Shown here piece by piece: positions 10,517-20,239 of a stretch of 64,000 nt of DNA. Under the pieces are notes generated by a model, which was not told the DNA's origin, ran no database searches, and was given only the letters and a program-made list of their open reading frames with translations. The stretch's first letter is position 1, and each line of letters starts with the position of its first letter. The DNA comes from Engraulis encrasicolus (taxonomy: Eukaryota; Chordata; Actinopteri; Clupeiformes; Engraulidae), in contig NC_085868.1 of NCBI RefSeq assembly GCF_034702125.1, positions 44,416,905 through 44,480,904 on the forward strand. Direction: 5' to 3'. The position numbers were made by a program, and so were the translations under genes.

Positions 10517-11924
10517 GTGTGTAGGTGCGTGTACGGTGGGCATCATCGTGGAGCAGGTGGGGGACAATTTGGGAGTGTCTGTAGGACGACTACATGCCTG
10601 TGCCAACCAAACAGGATTGGGAATGCATCGCCCAGGGTTTCTTTGAGCGGTGGAACTTCCCGAACTGTTTAGGTGCTATTGATGGCAAGCATGTAATCGT
10701 GCAGGCCCCTCCAAATTCCGGCTCCCTTTTTCACAACTACCACAGTAGTTACTCCCTGGTCCTGCTAGCGGTCGTGGATTCGCAGTACAGGTTCCGCATG
10801 ATTGACGTGGGCAGCTACGGATGCAATACCGATGGAGGAACCCTGGCCAACTCAGAGTTTGGACAGCGACTGAAAGATGGAGGCCTGGACCTCCCTCCGG
10901 ACAGCACCATCGCGGGAGCAGAGGGCTATGGTCTCCTACCGTATGCATTTGTGGGGGACGAAGCCTTCCCCCTGCGCCGTAACCTGTTGCGCCCTTTCCC
11001 CGGTAAGCGCCTGGAGCCACAGAAGCGCATTTTTAATTATCGTCTCAGCCGTGCTAGGCTGACGATAGAATACGCATTCGGTATTTTGGCCAGTCAGTGG
11101 TGAATGTACCGTCGGGCGCTGACCATTGAAACGGAGAGGGCAGAGTGGTGTGTGAGGGCCACCTGCATCCTGCGCAACTTCATGCAGATGGATGGAAGGA
11201 GGAGATGTCGGGTTGGTCCAGTGCACGATGACGATGACGGCGCGGTGGACGCGCTTGTTGATGCGCCACGGACAGGTTCCAACAACGCAACGCGAATGGC
11301 CATCCACAGCAGGGAACAGTACATGATGTACTTCAACAACGAGGGTGCTGTGCCGTGGCAGAACAACGTTTGAATAGGCCTACCAAAGGCTCTTTTCAGA
11401 GCCACCCATAGTATCATTGAAAAGCAACCAATTCATGTTAATGCAAAGCATTCCCAGACTAAACATACAATGAGTGTGCTTGAGCTGTATGCCAAAGTTT
11501 TCTGATATGGTTTTATGGTATTATACCAATGGCATTTATAGAGCACACCATATTATCAGTATGATGTTTTATAGTAAGTGTTACAGCAAAGTAGGTATTG
11601 TATGGCATTAATAAATAACCAAATGTATTGAAAAGTAATTAATTGTTAAGACTGACCTTCAGTAGCTGAAGTTAACTAAAAGTAATTTCAAAAGACTTAA
11701 ATTAACTTCATAGACACAGAAATTCAAAGAATTCAAAATTTTATTATTAAACACACACACATACAGTGGCCAGTGGTTTGGGCTTTTTTCATTTCATTTC
11801 ATCATACACACATACACCCTCACTCACTCACATTCACGCCCAGCCTCCAGGACTTTTGAATAAAATTCCAACTTCAGCTCCTCTCCTGCGTTGAGTCAGC
11901 CTATGAAGAGCAGGTAGCAGCCTT

Positions 11925-13220
11925 TTAAAGAAGAGCATGTCCCCATCCTCTTCCGGGGGGTGCAGGTTGAGCAACTTGGCGGCGCTCCAGAATTTCGAGC
12001 AGACGCTCATTTACTGTTTGCTGCCGCGGCCTCCTCCTGCCTGGGACAGGCCTGTCCATATTAGCTGGAGGCCTGCTGGTTGGGGTGAGAGGATTGACAG
12101 TGGAGGCAGGTGGGGATGAGGATGAGATGGTGGCTGCAGAAGTGGAGGGAGAGGAGTTGGTGCATGTTGACATGGGGGCAGAGGTGGTGAAAGAGGAGAT
12201 GGCAGGTGTGGCGGCAGAGGAGATGGTAGTGTTGATGGCAGATGTGGTGGCAGAGGGGGTGGCAGTGGAGATGGCAGAGGAGATAGTAGTGTTGATGGCA
12301 GGTGTGGCGGCAGAGGAGATGGTAGTGGAGATGGCAGATGTGGTGGCAGTGGAGATTGCAGAGGGGGTGGCAGAGGAGAAGGCTGGAGCCATTGAGGTAG
12401 TAGAAATGGAGCTTCGGGGGTAATTGGAAACGGTGTCCCTGAACTCCATGAATGGAGTAAGGAACTCCATGCAGCCCATGAATTTCCAGCGGGTATGAGG
12501 GACTGCCGGCGCACCACTCCTCTGCAGAGCTCTCTTCCGGTTTTTTTCTTTGCGGAACTGGTCCCTCAGCCCCTTCCATTTTCTCCTGCATTCTTCCTCT
12601 AAATCACAAAGAAAACAAACACAAGTAAATTTTGAAACACATAGTAATAGATAGTCACTAACATAATATAATTCCAGAAAGGTATACACATTTTTAAGCA
12701 CTCACTGTTGTACATACATCTACATAATAGTATTGCTGTAAAGTATATTGCTGTAAAGTATAAGCAGTCTGTGATGCTTGTTTGGGGTCATTACATTATT
12801 GAAATGAACACACACAATCGCTTCATCTCCCCATGTACTCAGGAATAGCCCATGACAGAAATGCATTGATTTTTAAATGTAGAGCACTTTTGAACATGCA
12901 TGCACATACTTACTAGCCTACATACAATTTATTTATACACAGTTAAATTACACAACTGATAATTGTATTATCATCTGTGCCATTAAAATACACTGTTATT
13001 CCCGATCACACTAGCATAGCTTAGTTAATGTGATCGTCAATCATACAATCATATCTGTGTAATTACACATTGTAAGTAGATGAAACTCACCAGGAATACC
13101 AACAATGCTGGCCACCTTATCCCAGGCTGCAGCCTTTTTTATTGCATCCCTGTACACGTACAGGGATTTATCGAACAACACCGGGTTGTTCGACACCGCT
13201 GTTATCAGGACTTCCTCCAT
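11925..13220 (-). CDS. MADF/SANT-like partner protein of the Harbinger element (two exons)
   Basis: Exon 1 (13220-13091) begins MEEVLITAVSNNPVLFDKS and ends at a GTGAG donor. Exon 2 (12598-11925) starts after TTTAG and continues EEECRRKWKGLRDQFRKEKN. Together they encode about 267 residues without a stop. Residues about 8-95 form a MADF (Myb/SANT-like) DNA-binding domain: LFDKS, VYRD, AWDKVASIVG, CRRKWKGLRD, RWKFMGCMEFL. A Ser/Thr/Ala-rich linker of about 90 residues made of AIST/INTTISSA-like repeats follows, then a basic stretch (GRRRPRQQ) and a short helix (VNERLLEILERRQ). In PIF/Harbinger elements this partner brings the nuclease to DNA. It converges with the nuclease gene, which is broken while this one looks intact. 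Confidence 0.85.
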
Positions 13221-13572
13221 TTTAATTTTTCATATCTTGCGGTTGACTCATCCATGTAGTGCGTATGACGCGCCTGACGTCATGACGTTAAACGAATGCC
13301 ATTGGTTAACGCTTCGCGGTGCCGCTACATTTTTCAGCCAAGCTCAACTTTCTCGCCTCGCTCGCCCACCGCCCGCCATCCTCGCTTCCCTACGTCACCA
13401 CCTCTCGCCTCGCTGCCGCGTCCCAACGGAAAATAATGGAACGACACGCTTCTACCGCTTTGGAAGCGCCCATGTAAATTGGGCGTAAGTGCGATTAATT
13501 AGATTAATTAATTACAAATTCTGTAATTAATTAGATTAATTTTTTTAATCTACTGACAGCCCTAAACAAAAG

Positions 13573-13950
13573 ACATCTGTTCTTTTTTTTGGAGGTCTTT
13601 AGTTTCGTCCGCAATTACACTGAACACCTCACTTTCCTTTACTTCATTGATTATCTCCTCCTGAACCATCTCGGCAAGGGTTTCCAGGATTTGATTTTGT
13701 ATATTTTTGCTGGTGTATTTTGCATTGCCATGGGCTTTCATGCGCTTTTCAATCACTGGGTTGTGTTTTGCAATGGTATTTAGGATGGCTAGGAAGTTGC
13801 CTTGATTGTCTGAGCCTTCAGACTCCCTGTGGCCACGCTGAGACATATTTTGAACGGCCGTAAGGAGCAGTACCTCAGCAATGGCTTTAATGGTTTTTGT
13901 GCAACTTTACAAGTTGTGTCATCTTGACGAGAAGAACCAAACTCAGCTCT
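13573..13950 (-). pseudogene. ZMYM1-like hAT transposase, N-ward piece of the core
   Basis: The minus-strand frame reads IAEVLLLTAVQNMSQRGHRE, GNFLAILNTIAKHNPVIEKR, NIQNQILETLAEM and VFSVIADETKDLQKKEQMSFV. This is the DUF4371-type hAT core, and ADET carries the first catalytic Asp. It stops exactly at the 8-bp duplication of the ZBED-like hAT and continues in phase at 5148. Upstream (above about 13890) a frame change occurs, and beyond 13968 SINE-like sequence replaces it. The zinc-finger N-terminus of this copy is therefore missing. Confidence 0.88.
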
Positions 13951-13967
13951 GCCATGTAAGAAGTCAC

Positions 13968-14110
13968 ATGGCTGGCGCAATGGTTAAACTGTCCGACCTG
14001 AATTCTCATGATCATTGGTTCAAATCCTCGTGGTAGCAGTGTGATGATCAATTAAAAATGTTAATTTCGCAGGGTAGCCTTCTGTCAAACCTGACCAAAT
14101 AAACAATGCA
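13968..14110 (+). mobile_element. tRNA-derived SINE-like module 1
   Basis: An A-box-like segment (TGGCTGGCGCAATGGTTA) and a B box (GGTTCAAATCC, 14017-14027) are spaced like a polymerase III promoter in a tRNA. The remainder does not fold as a tRNA, so this is a SINE head and not a gene. The ends are not defined. Confidence 0.55.
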
Positions 14111-14119
14111 ATTATCTGT

Positions 14120-14235
14120 GAGCCTGGCCTAGTGGTGAAGGCGGCAGAATGCTACCTTTATCATTGTGAGTTCGAATAGGCCTAGTGGATAACTGATATT
14201 TGTTAGAATCTCTTGAATTAGGCCTACATTTCATT
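14120..14235 (+). mobile_element. tRNA-derived SINE-like module 2
   Basis: An A-box-like segment (TGGCCTAGTGGTGAAGG) and a B-box-like segment (GAGTTCGAATA) about 40 bp apart, directly after module 1. It may be the second half of a composite SINE or a separate insertion. No clear TSD is seen. Confidence 0.5.
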
Positions 14236-14897
14236 CATAGGCCTATAATGTGACTCTATTCATTATATTTCTTTCCGGTTTAATTGGCTGCTGTTGCGTT
14301 TATGGCCCACTCCCGGTCGCGCGCCGACCTCCACAAAATGATGCTCTCTCTCACTTCCACGATAACACATGGGTCAGCGTTAAACTTGATTTGAGTGTTC
14401 CACAATCACGAGTCATTAATTCCATACACACACCCCATCACATTTATTGAAACGGAACGAATACAAATAAGACACAAGAATTTTTTAAAAATAAAATCAA
14501 TGCCTGCCGTGTCATTTAATTGCACACAAGATGGCGCCAGTGAGAAATGAGGCTTCGAAAAATGCTTCGAATGCTTCGAACCTTTTTGCCTGAAAGCCTC
14601 ATTGGTTCAGGAAGCCTCATTTGCCCATCACTAATTTCTTCTACTCACTTGTATTGACAAAACCGGCACACTGCCACCAACAGTTTAGGGGTGGAACTGC
14701 AGCAGCAGTGATCATTTAATTCTCCACTTGGTTTTCTCGCCAGGTGATTGACAGAACAGGGGCCGTTCAGGGGCCAATCAAATAAGAGGAGGGGCCTCGG
14801 CCCCTGTGGCCACGCCCCTAGATCCGCCCCTGGACCAGGATGTACCAATACCACAGACAGATCAGACAGCCTTTTCAAGTGGTACTTGTGATATCAG
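14236..14897. other. non-coding stretch with truncated MITE ends
   Basis: It contains the end of a hAT-type repeat ending ...TTTGCCCATCACTA near 14632, with GAGGCTTCGAA-type subterminal repeats. A second fragment ends ...CTAGATCCGCCCCTG near 14832, the inverse of a CAGGGGCGGATCTAG terminus. Their partner ends are not found. No coding region is supported. Confidence 0.5.
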
Positions 14898-14920
14898 TAA
14901 GGGACTGTACGTTATTTACC

Positions 14921-14955
14921 GGGGGGTGGGGGGGGGGGGGGGGGGGGGGGGGGAG
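14921..14955. repeat. poly-G tract
   Basis: A run of about 30 G residues broken by single bases, in the left subterminal part of the 3.6-kb element. Its counterpart is a shorter C-run near 18500. Confidence 0.9.
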
Positions 14956-16918
14956 GGCTGGTGCGCTGAAAGTCCGGTCAAAAAAAAAATCATGGCCCCC
15001 CCTCCACCTCAATTTTTTCCCCATGGCCCTCCCCCCACTTCAATTTTGTTTTCCCATGGCCCTCCCCCTACAGGTACAAAAATGTAATATGTAAAATTGG
15101 TAGATGAACAACCATCATGACAACAGTCAGAGTAGCCTACATCAAGGGCGGTTGTCTGCACTATTATGTGCTATCGATATCAGTGGATACCTATGAGAAG
15201 CCGCTAGAATCTACCTCTGCGGCTGCATGGGATGCCTAACTCCACTGTCACCAAGACAAATTGCAGGGACGCAGGAACTCATTTTGACCAGGGGGTGCTG
15301 TGGTCAGCGGAGGGTCTGGGAGTCCTCTCCCAAAAAAAAATTTATTTTTTAGATGCAATTTCCTGCATTCTAATCAATTTTAGGATGAAGAATGGCGAAT
15401 CCCATCTGACTAACTTCTTCATGTTTTATGTAGCCTAACCAAGGATGACTAAATTTTACCTTTTTTTTGTTTAACATTTCACTTCAAAATTATTAAGTTC
15501 TTCTTGTGGAAGGGAAACGCGCACCTAATGTGGAGGTGAGGGCGTGTTCAAGAGCAAATCGCGCTGCCGTGACAGTTTCTCTCTTCTCCATAGGCAGTCT
15601 AGGCCTACAATGTGTGAAATTAGTAGAAATGCATGAATAGGCTATGCGATGCACTTGTGAGAGGTGACCGGGCTTTCAAACAATTTAGATTTTCTTGCAA
15701 TTGCGACTGTGTATATCTCAAGATGCATACGATCAGGACCCCTGTCTCCCCACCCGCGCACAAAAGCACGCACGCACACACAGACAGGCATAGGCCTACT
15801 GCTTCCCGAATGTGATCACACTCTGACGGCCAAATAGTTTGTGCTGTGATCGGCGAGAGAAGTAAGTTAAGCGCCAAAGCAGCTGGTGCCATTGCTGGCT
15901 ATTGATACAGGGAGAGTGTGAAAGCCACCTTTAGTTTGCATTTGACGTTGCCCATATTTAAGACGCACTAAAAGGTGCCGCTAAACGGTGGTCAAATCAG
16001 CAGCAAGAGGCAAAAGGAACAAATCGCCACCACTACAAAAGTCCAAAACATCTAACAATAGCACAGCCATTTCACACCGCCGCAATTCAACTTTGGCAAT
16101 TATGATAGACAAGCCACACACACCATCGGATGTGCTATAGATTCACCCCATAGCCAACTCCGATGCTAAGATAGACTTCACCAGCAATAGGCAAGACCTA
16201 GCCTACCAATGTGCTACTACGAATCCAATCTCCACCGCAAGAAACAAAAGTCACTTCACGATGCACAATTTTGGTGACATTCCCTTCTTCCGTCGCACTT
16301 TAAATTCACCTAATTCCTTGCTTAGTTGGTCCGTTTTTGATCACCAAAGTGATAAAACTTCTCTTCACAACAAGTTAGCTCCTCCAATGGGTTTAAGACC
16401 GTGTATGTTGATGCATGCCCAAGCCAACATATCGCTGTTAATACCACTTTTATTACTACCTTGACACCACAAACTAAACAAAACAAACGTCTCTCTCGGC
16501 AGTGCTATGCGACCATTGAACACAGATGTAAAGCACACGGCGGTGCCAATAGGCTAAATAAAATCATGACTTACCAGAGGCTGTGACCACCAGTTGACAA
16601 CACCTCTCCAAAATTCATCTGGAAATGCCCATCCAATTCGTTGTCAAAACTTCCCAAACTGTTTAGCCCATAGTTTGATATTTGCTAGTCTGATATTTGC
16701 TCACAGGCATTTTCTATGATGCTCAATGTTCCTCCGTAGCACTAGCAATCCTACAGTGAAAGAGAGTCAGCGCGGGCAATCTACAGTAGCTGCACCTGAG
16801 AGTTTTTTGATTACAGATACACGCTTCAGTGCTATATGCACCCGGGACCTTGCATCGCTTTGCGATGTGTTTCAGAGCATTTTTAGATGCGTCCCACGCA
16901 TCTCTATAAGAGGCTTTG

Positions 16919-16949
16919 GTGTCCGTCCGTCCGTCCGTCCGTCCGTCCG
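16919..16949. repeat. (CCGT)n microsatellite
   Basis: About seven tandem GTCC/CCGT tetramers. A similar TCGG/GTCT-rich tract precedes the same downstream motif near 44970, so both belong to one repeat family. Confidence 0.9.
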
Positions 16950-17004
16950 CCCTCCCGTGATGGGTTTCTGAATTGTGATTCCCTCTTGTGATTCCCTCTT
17001 GTGT

Positions 17005-17018
17005 CCACAAGGTGGCAG
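17005..17018 (+). promoter_or_regulatory. CTCF-like motif in a repeat
   Basis: CCACAAGGTGGCAG matches the vertebrate CTCF core pattern (CCAC-AG-GGC-). The identical 14-mer recurs at 45037. Occupancy cannot be judged from sequence. Confidence 0.35.
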
Positions 17019-18676
17019 TCGCTCAGTTTTGGCCTGGAGCTCATGCGTGCAAACCAAAAGCTCTTTGCCAGTGAGAAAAACATGGCGGCACTTCCTGTTG
17101 ATTTTCACATGAAAGTTTTGCTTAATTTAAAGTCCCTAAGCGACTATAAATGTTGTGGCTTCCATATATTGATGTAAAAGTGCCCCACAAAGTAATGAAG
17201 CACAACAAAGTTACTCCACATTACCATTTGACCACTCGTTTTTCTATGCTAACAGGGTAGCCAATGTAGCATTGTAAATGATCCAGGGAGAAAGGGGGAA
17301 ATGTTGTGATTTCAGTCCGCCTGGGGCAACGATTTTCGTGGGGAAGATGACCTGCATCTCGGTGGCATTGAACCACGCCCCCGTGCCTTATTTGGCTCGC
17401 TCAGCACGTGCGTCCTCAGTCCAATCGCAATGCTTTATTTTCCCCAGACGTTTAATCGCATTTAAGTGAAAGTGCCATGTATACACATTGCAAAATAACT
17501 CTTAATCCGATCTATTTAAATCGCATTTATTAAATCGGACTTAAAAACATCATGTACACGTAGCCAATGTCTCATTGATTAGTTTATGGAACTTACGGTT
17601 TGTCTGTTACGGTCCACGAAGACAATATCCACGTGAAAACGCAAACGCCTGCAAACCACTGTTTTGACAGTTCACCTGTCGCCTACTCTGTTTTCTTCCC
17701 AAAGCGGCATTTAAAAGTATTCCATGAAATCCAACATCAACGTCACTTCAAATAGGTGACAGCATCATGCACACACATGAAATAACACTTCAGTGAGGGG
17801 GGGGACATCACTGCTCTCATATTAAAGTGAAAAGAGAATTTCACATTTTAGTTTATTTAATGTAGGCCTATGCAAAATTGCAAATAGCCTATTCATTGAA
17901 ATGTTTCATTGTAATTCATTGTAATGTTTGCCTGTTTTTTATGTTTGTAATTATTTATTTTTTTTAAATAAAAAATCGTGATTAAAAAAAAAATAGCCTA
18001 ACAAAAATAGAGATTTTATGTTAAAAAAAATGTGATATGGGATGGACCGATGGCCCCCCTAAGCTAAATTCGCCTTAGGTCCCCACATTGCTAAATGTAG
18101 TGTAAGGGATTATTTTGAAAAGACAGTAACATGTAATCAGCAATGCATTACAGTTTTTCAGTAAATTGCCCAACACTGTTGAAATCCTATGGTACTTTTT
18201 CAAATCCAGGCTTATACAGTACATGGTAGGCTTATTGATAAATTGCCTTGACAGGTTATGAGGAGGCCAAGGGGGCGTTTGGGCAAAAAAGGTTCAGAAC
18301 GGGCATAGACGGACGCATCTGTTGTCCGCCTGTCGGACTTGTTTAAATTATTTTTAAAAATAAATGAAAATAAGATAAAATAAATTCGTTTTTTTTTTCC
18401 CATGGCCCTCCCCCTAACTCCGATTTTTTTTGCCATGGCCCTCCCCTCCACCTCATTTTTTTCATCATGGCCCTCCCCACCCCTACGCACCAGCCTTCCC
18501 CCCCCCAGTAAATTACGAACAGTCCCTAAGTTCTACAAAATCTCTAAAAATGTTCAAATGCACCATATCCTATAGCCCCATAATGCACGCTGTTCCACCA
18601 GTAGAACACTGTAGTAGTCATTAAAAAGTTAACTACCATAATACTACACTACTATGACATAACATAACACAGGGCC

Positions 18677-19060
18677 TTTAAAGGGACACTGTGTAAGATT
18701 TTTTATTTCTTATTTCCAGAATTCATGCTGCCCATTCACTAATGTTACCTTTTCCATGAATACTTACCACCACCATCAAATTCCAAGTGTTAATTATGAC
18801 TGGAAAAATTGCACTTTTCATACATGAAAAGGGAGATCTTCTCCATGGTCCGCCATTTTGAATTTCCAAAAATAGCCATTTTTAGCTGCAAAAATGACTC
18901 TACCTGGGACTCTACTTGAACCATACTAGAAAATATTTGTTTATTACTCAGTAAACTTTGACGTTAAGATCAAATTTGGCAATAAGCAGCCCAGTTTCAA
19001 TGAGCAGCATACACTAGTTGCAGTACCTTTTTTACCATTTCCTGCACAATAATAATGCAC
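18677..19060. repeat. interspersed repeat starting TTAAAGGGACACTG
   Basis: The start TTTAAAGGGACACTGTGTAAG and the internal GGTCCGCCATTTTGAATTTCC resemble a common non-autonomous fish DNA repeat. The matching right end (CAGTGTCCCTTTAA) is not seen, so it is truncated or ends elsewhere. The end coordinate is approximate. Confidence 0.45.
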
Positions 19061-19179
19061 TACAACTTGGTCATTGTCATTCTGGTAACAAACAATGTAT
19101 AATGTTGTGTCTTAACAGTCAGGTGATCCTATGTAATTAAACTACTTTATGATATTAAAAACACTTTTTGTCATTTCAG

Positions 19180-19905
19180 CTCCGTCATCGCCCTCCTTGA
19201 GTGAACATCATGAAGATGATGACGTGCCACCCTCTACAAAAGGTTTAATTATCTCAGATGACCCCGCACAATGGCCAGATGTTCTCAGCCCTAGTCAAAA
19301 GTGTGATGTAGTCAAAAAAGGACCCATACAGGTAAAAGACATGCTTTTCCCTCAAAATGCAGACAAGGGTCCACGGAGGTTCACCTAAGAAAGTTACAAC
19401 ATGGTCATGAAAAATGGGGAAAAATACATAGGACATGGCTTGTATACACTGTTAGTGCAGACGCAGTCTTCTGTTTTTCTTGTAAACTCTTTGGAAAGCA
19501 GGACAATGCACTTAGCAAACAAGGGTTTAGAAACTGGAGAAACTTAACTGGCCATTTGAAGGAGCATGAGCATTCAAAAACCCACATCACCAACATGAGA
19601 AGTTGGAATGAGCTCCAGAAAAGGCTCAAAAGCAAAACGACAATTGATCAGACCAACCAGGACCTTTTACATCTGGAAGTGCATCACTGGCGAGGTGTTG
19701 TATCCCGAGTGATAGCCATAATTTGTCACCTGGCTGAAAGAAACCTGGCTTTGAGGGGACACACAAATGTGCTGTATGATCCTCAAAATGGAAATTTCCT
19801 ATCCCAAATTGAATTGATGGCAATGTTCGGTCCAGTCATGACTGAACATCTGCGCAGCATTCAAAACAAGGAAACCAAAGTGCAAAAAAGCAAAGAACTT
19901 TTCAA
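19180..19905 (+). pseudogene. hAT transposase N-terminal half with TTF-type zinc finger
   Basis: The exon starts after ATTTCAG at 19180 in the same phase as the exons at 0.9-1.8 kb. It reads HHEDDDVPPSTKGLIISDDP, then QWPDVLSPSQKCDVVKKGP and GPRRFT. A one-base loss then gives TAA at 19386, and in the next frame it continues RKLQHGHEKWGKIHRTWLVY, DAVFCFSCKLFGKQD, NWRNLTGHLKEHEHSKTH (C-x2-C...H-x4-H, TTF zinc finger) and FLSQIELMAMFGPVM. Homology stops near KSKELF at about 19905. Catalytic and dimerisation parts are absent downstream. The orientation is opposite to the 1.9-13.9 kb copy, so it is a separate hAT copy or a rearranged half. Confidence 0.85.
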
Positions 19906-19959
19906 TCATTATGGATTGAAGCCACACAGAGCAACACTCTGTTGTATTAACGATTCTCT

Positions 19960-20225
19960 TATCGATTTAGTGTTGCCACACGTCCTGGTTTTTCCGGCAT
20001 TGTCACGGTTTGTTGTGGTCTGTCCAGGAAAATGGACTAACCTATCCGGGACACGTTTTGTTTTACTTCCTCACATTATCTCCCATTATGTAAGTCAATG
20101 GTCTCTCCAAACCGTCCACAAACTGTTAATTATTTCGCTAAGTATAGCAGACAGACGCAAAGCAAGCCAGGCTGCCCTGGGCACGTACGTCAGCCTGCCA
20201 CCAGCAGCTAAGGTGCTTAAATAAA
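19960..20225. other. non-coding segment after the hAT fragment
   Basis: It contains GTGTTGCCACACGTCCTGG and ATCCGGGACACG, imperfectly complementary to each other, suggesting a small inverted-repeat insertion. The open frame running through it has no recognisable domain. Confidence 0.35.
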
Positions 20226-20239
20226 CTTTTGATGGCATT

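Larger units (their letters stand above)
8834..11373 (+). pseudogene. HARBI1-like PIF/Harbinger nuclease, split by an insertion
   Basis: The start ATG has a strong context (ACCATGG) and begins MEDFDFESL. The first part (8834-9176) has RRFWVHTIRETRTEFSEFHR and IGPEERLAICLRYLVTGDSF, typical of HARBI1-like proteins. After the 1340-bp hAT-type insert the frame resumes at 10525 in phase. The DDE-like nuclease follows: FPNCLGAIDGKHV (first Asp), VVDSQYRFRMIDVGSYG (second Asp), FVGDEAFPL and RIFNYRLSRARLTIEYAFGI (Glu region). It ends at 11373. Besides the insert there are a frame change plus TAG near 10575-10585 and TGA at 11101 (after ILASQW). The protein would be DNA-cleaving in the nucleus if intact. 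Confidence 0.92.
8262..13485. mobile_element. PIF/Harbinger transposon nested in the hAT, 5.2 kb
   Basis: The element is flanked by TAA at 8259-8261 and 13486-13488. Its ends CGCCTGTGATACATG and, inverted, CGCCCAATTTACATG match in CGCC and TACATG. It contains the two genes expected for this superfamily, a HARBI1-like nuclease and a MADF/SANT-like DNA-binding protein, convergently arranged. Excluding the nested hAT insertion it is about 3.9 kb, a normal length for an autonomous element. The exact ends rest on the short TIR and TSD and are slightly less certain than the coding content. Confidence 0.82.
5157..13564. mobile_element. ZBED-like hAT transposon, 8.4 kb with nested inserts
   Basis: The ends TAGGGCTGTCA... 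and ...TGACAGCCCTA are inverted. They are followed inward by AT-rich ATTAGATTAATTAATTAC on both sides. The flanks carry a perfect 8-bp duplication AACAAAAG (5149-5156 and 13565-13572), diagnostic of hAT insertion. The host frame joins across it in phase (KKEQMSFV then VRYFYNG). The element carries a degraded ZBED-type transposase (5419-7627). It was later invaded by the Harbinger element 8262-13485, leaving about 3.2 kb of its own sequence. Confidence 0.92.
14901..18526. mobile_element. 3.6-kb TIR transposon, TSD TAA
   Basis: The ends GGGACTGTACGTTATTTACC and, inverted, GGGACTGTTCGTAATTTACT are flanked by TAA at 14898-14900 and 18527-18529. Behind each end lies the same subterminal block: a G-run, GCTGGTGCG, and repeated CATGGCCCTCCCC motifs separated by A/T runs. 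No transposase frame is recognised in the interior. The 3-bp TAA duplication fits the PIF/Harbinger group, but the superfamily is inferred from that alone. Confidence 0.78.

Noticed and set aside
12011..12591. Three overlapping minus-strand frames rich in Pro/Leu or His/Leu
   Set aside because: They are out-of-frame readings of the Ser/Thr/Ala linker of the MADF protein, which is the frame with a recognisable domain and splice sites.
13968..14235. Two genuine tRNA genes
   Set aside because: A and B boxes are present, but I cannot form an acceptor stem or anticodon arm; SINE-derived modules fit better.
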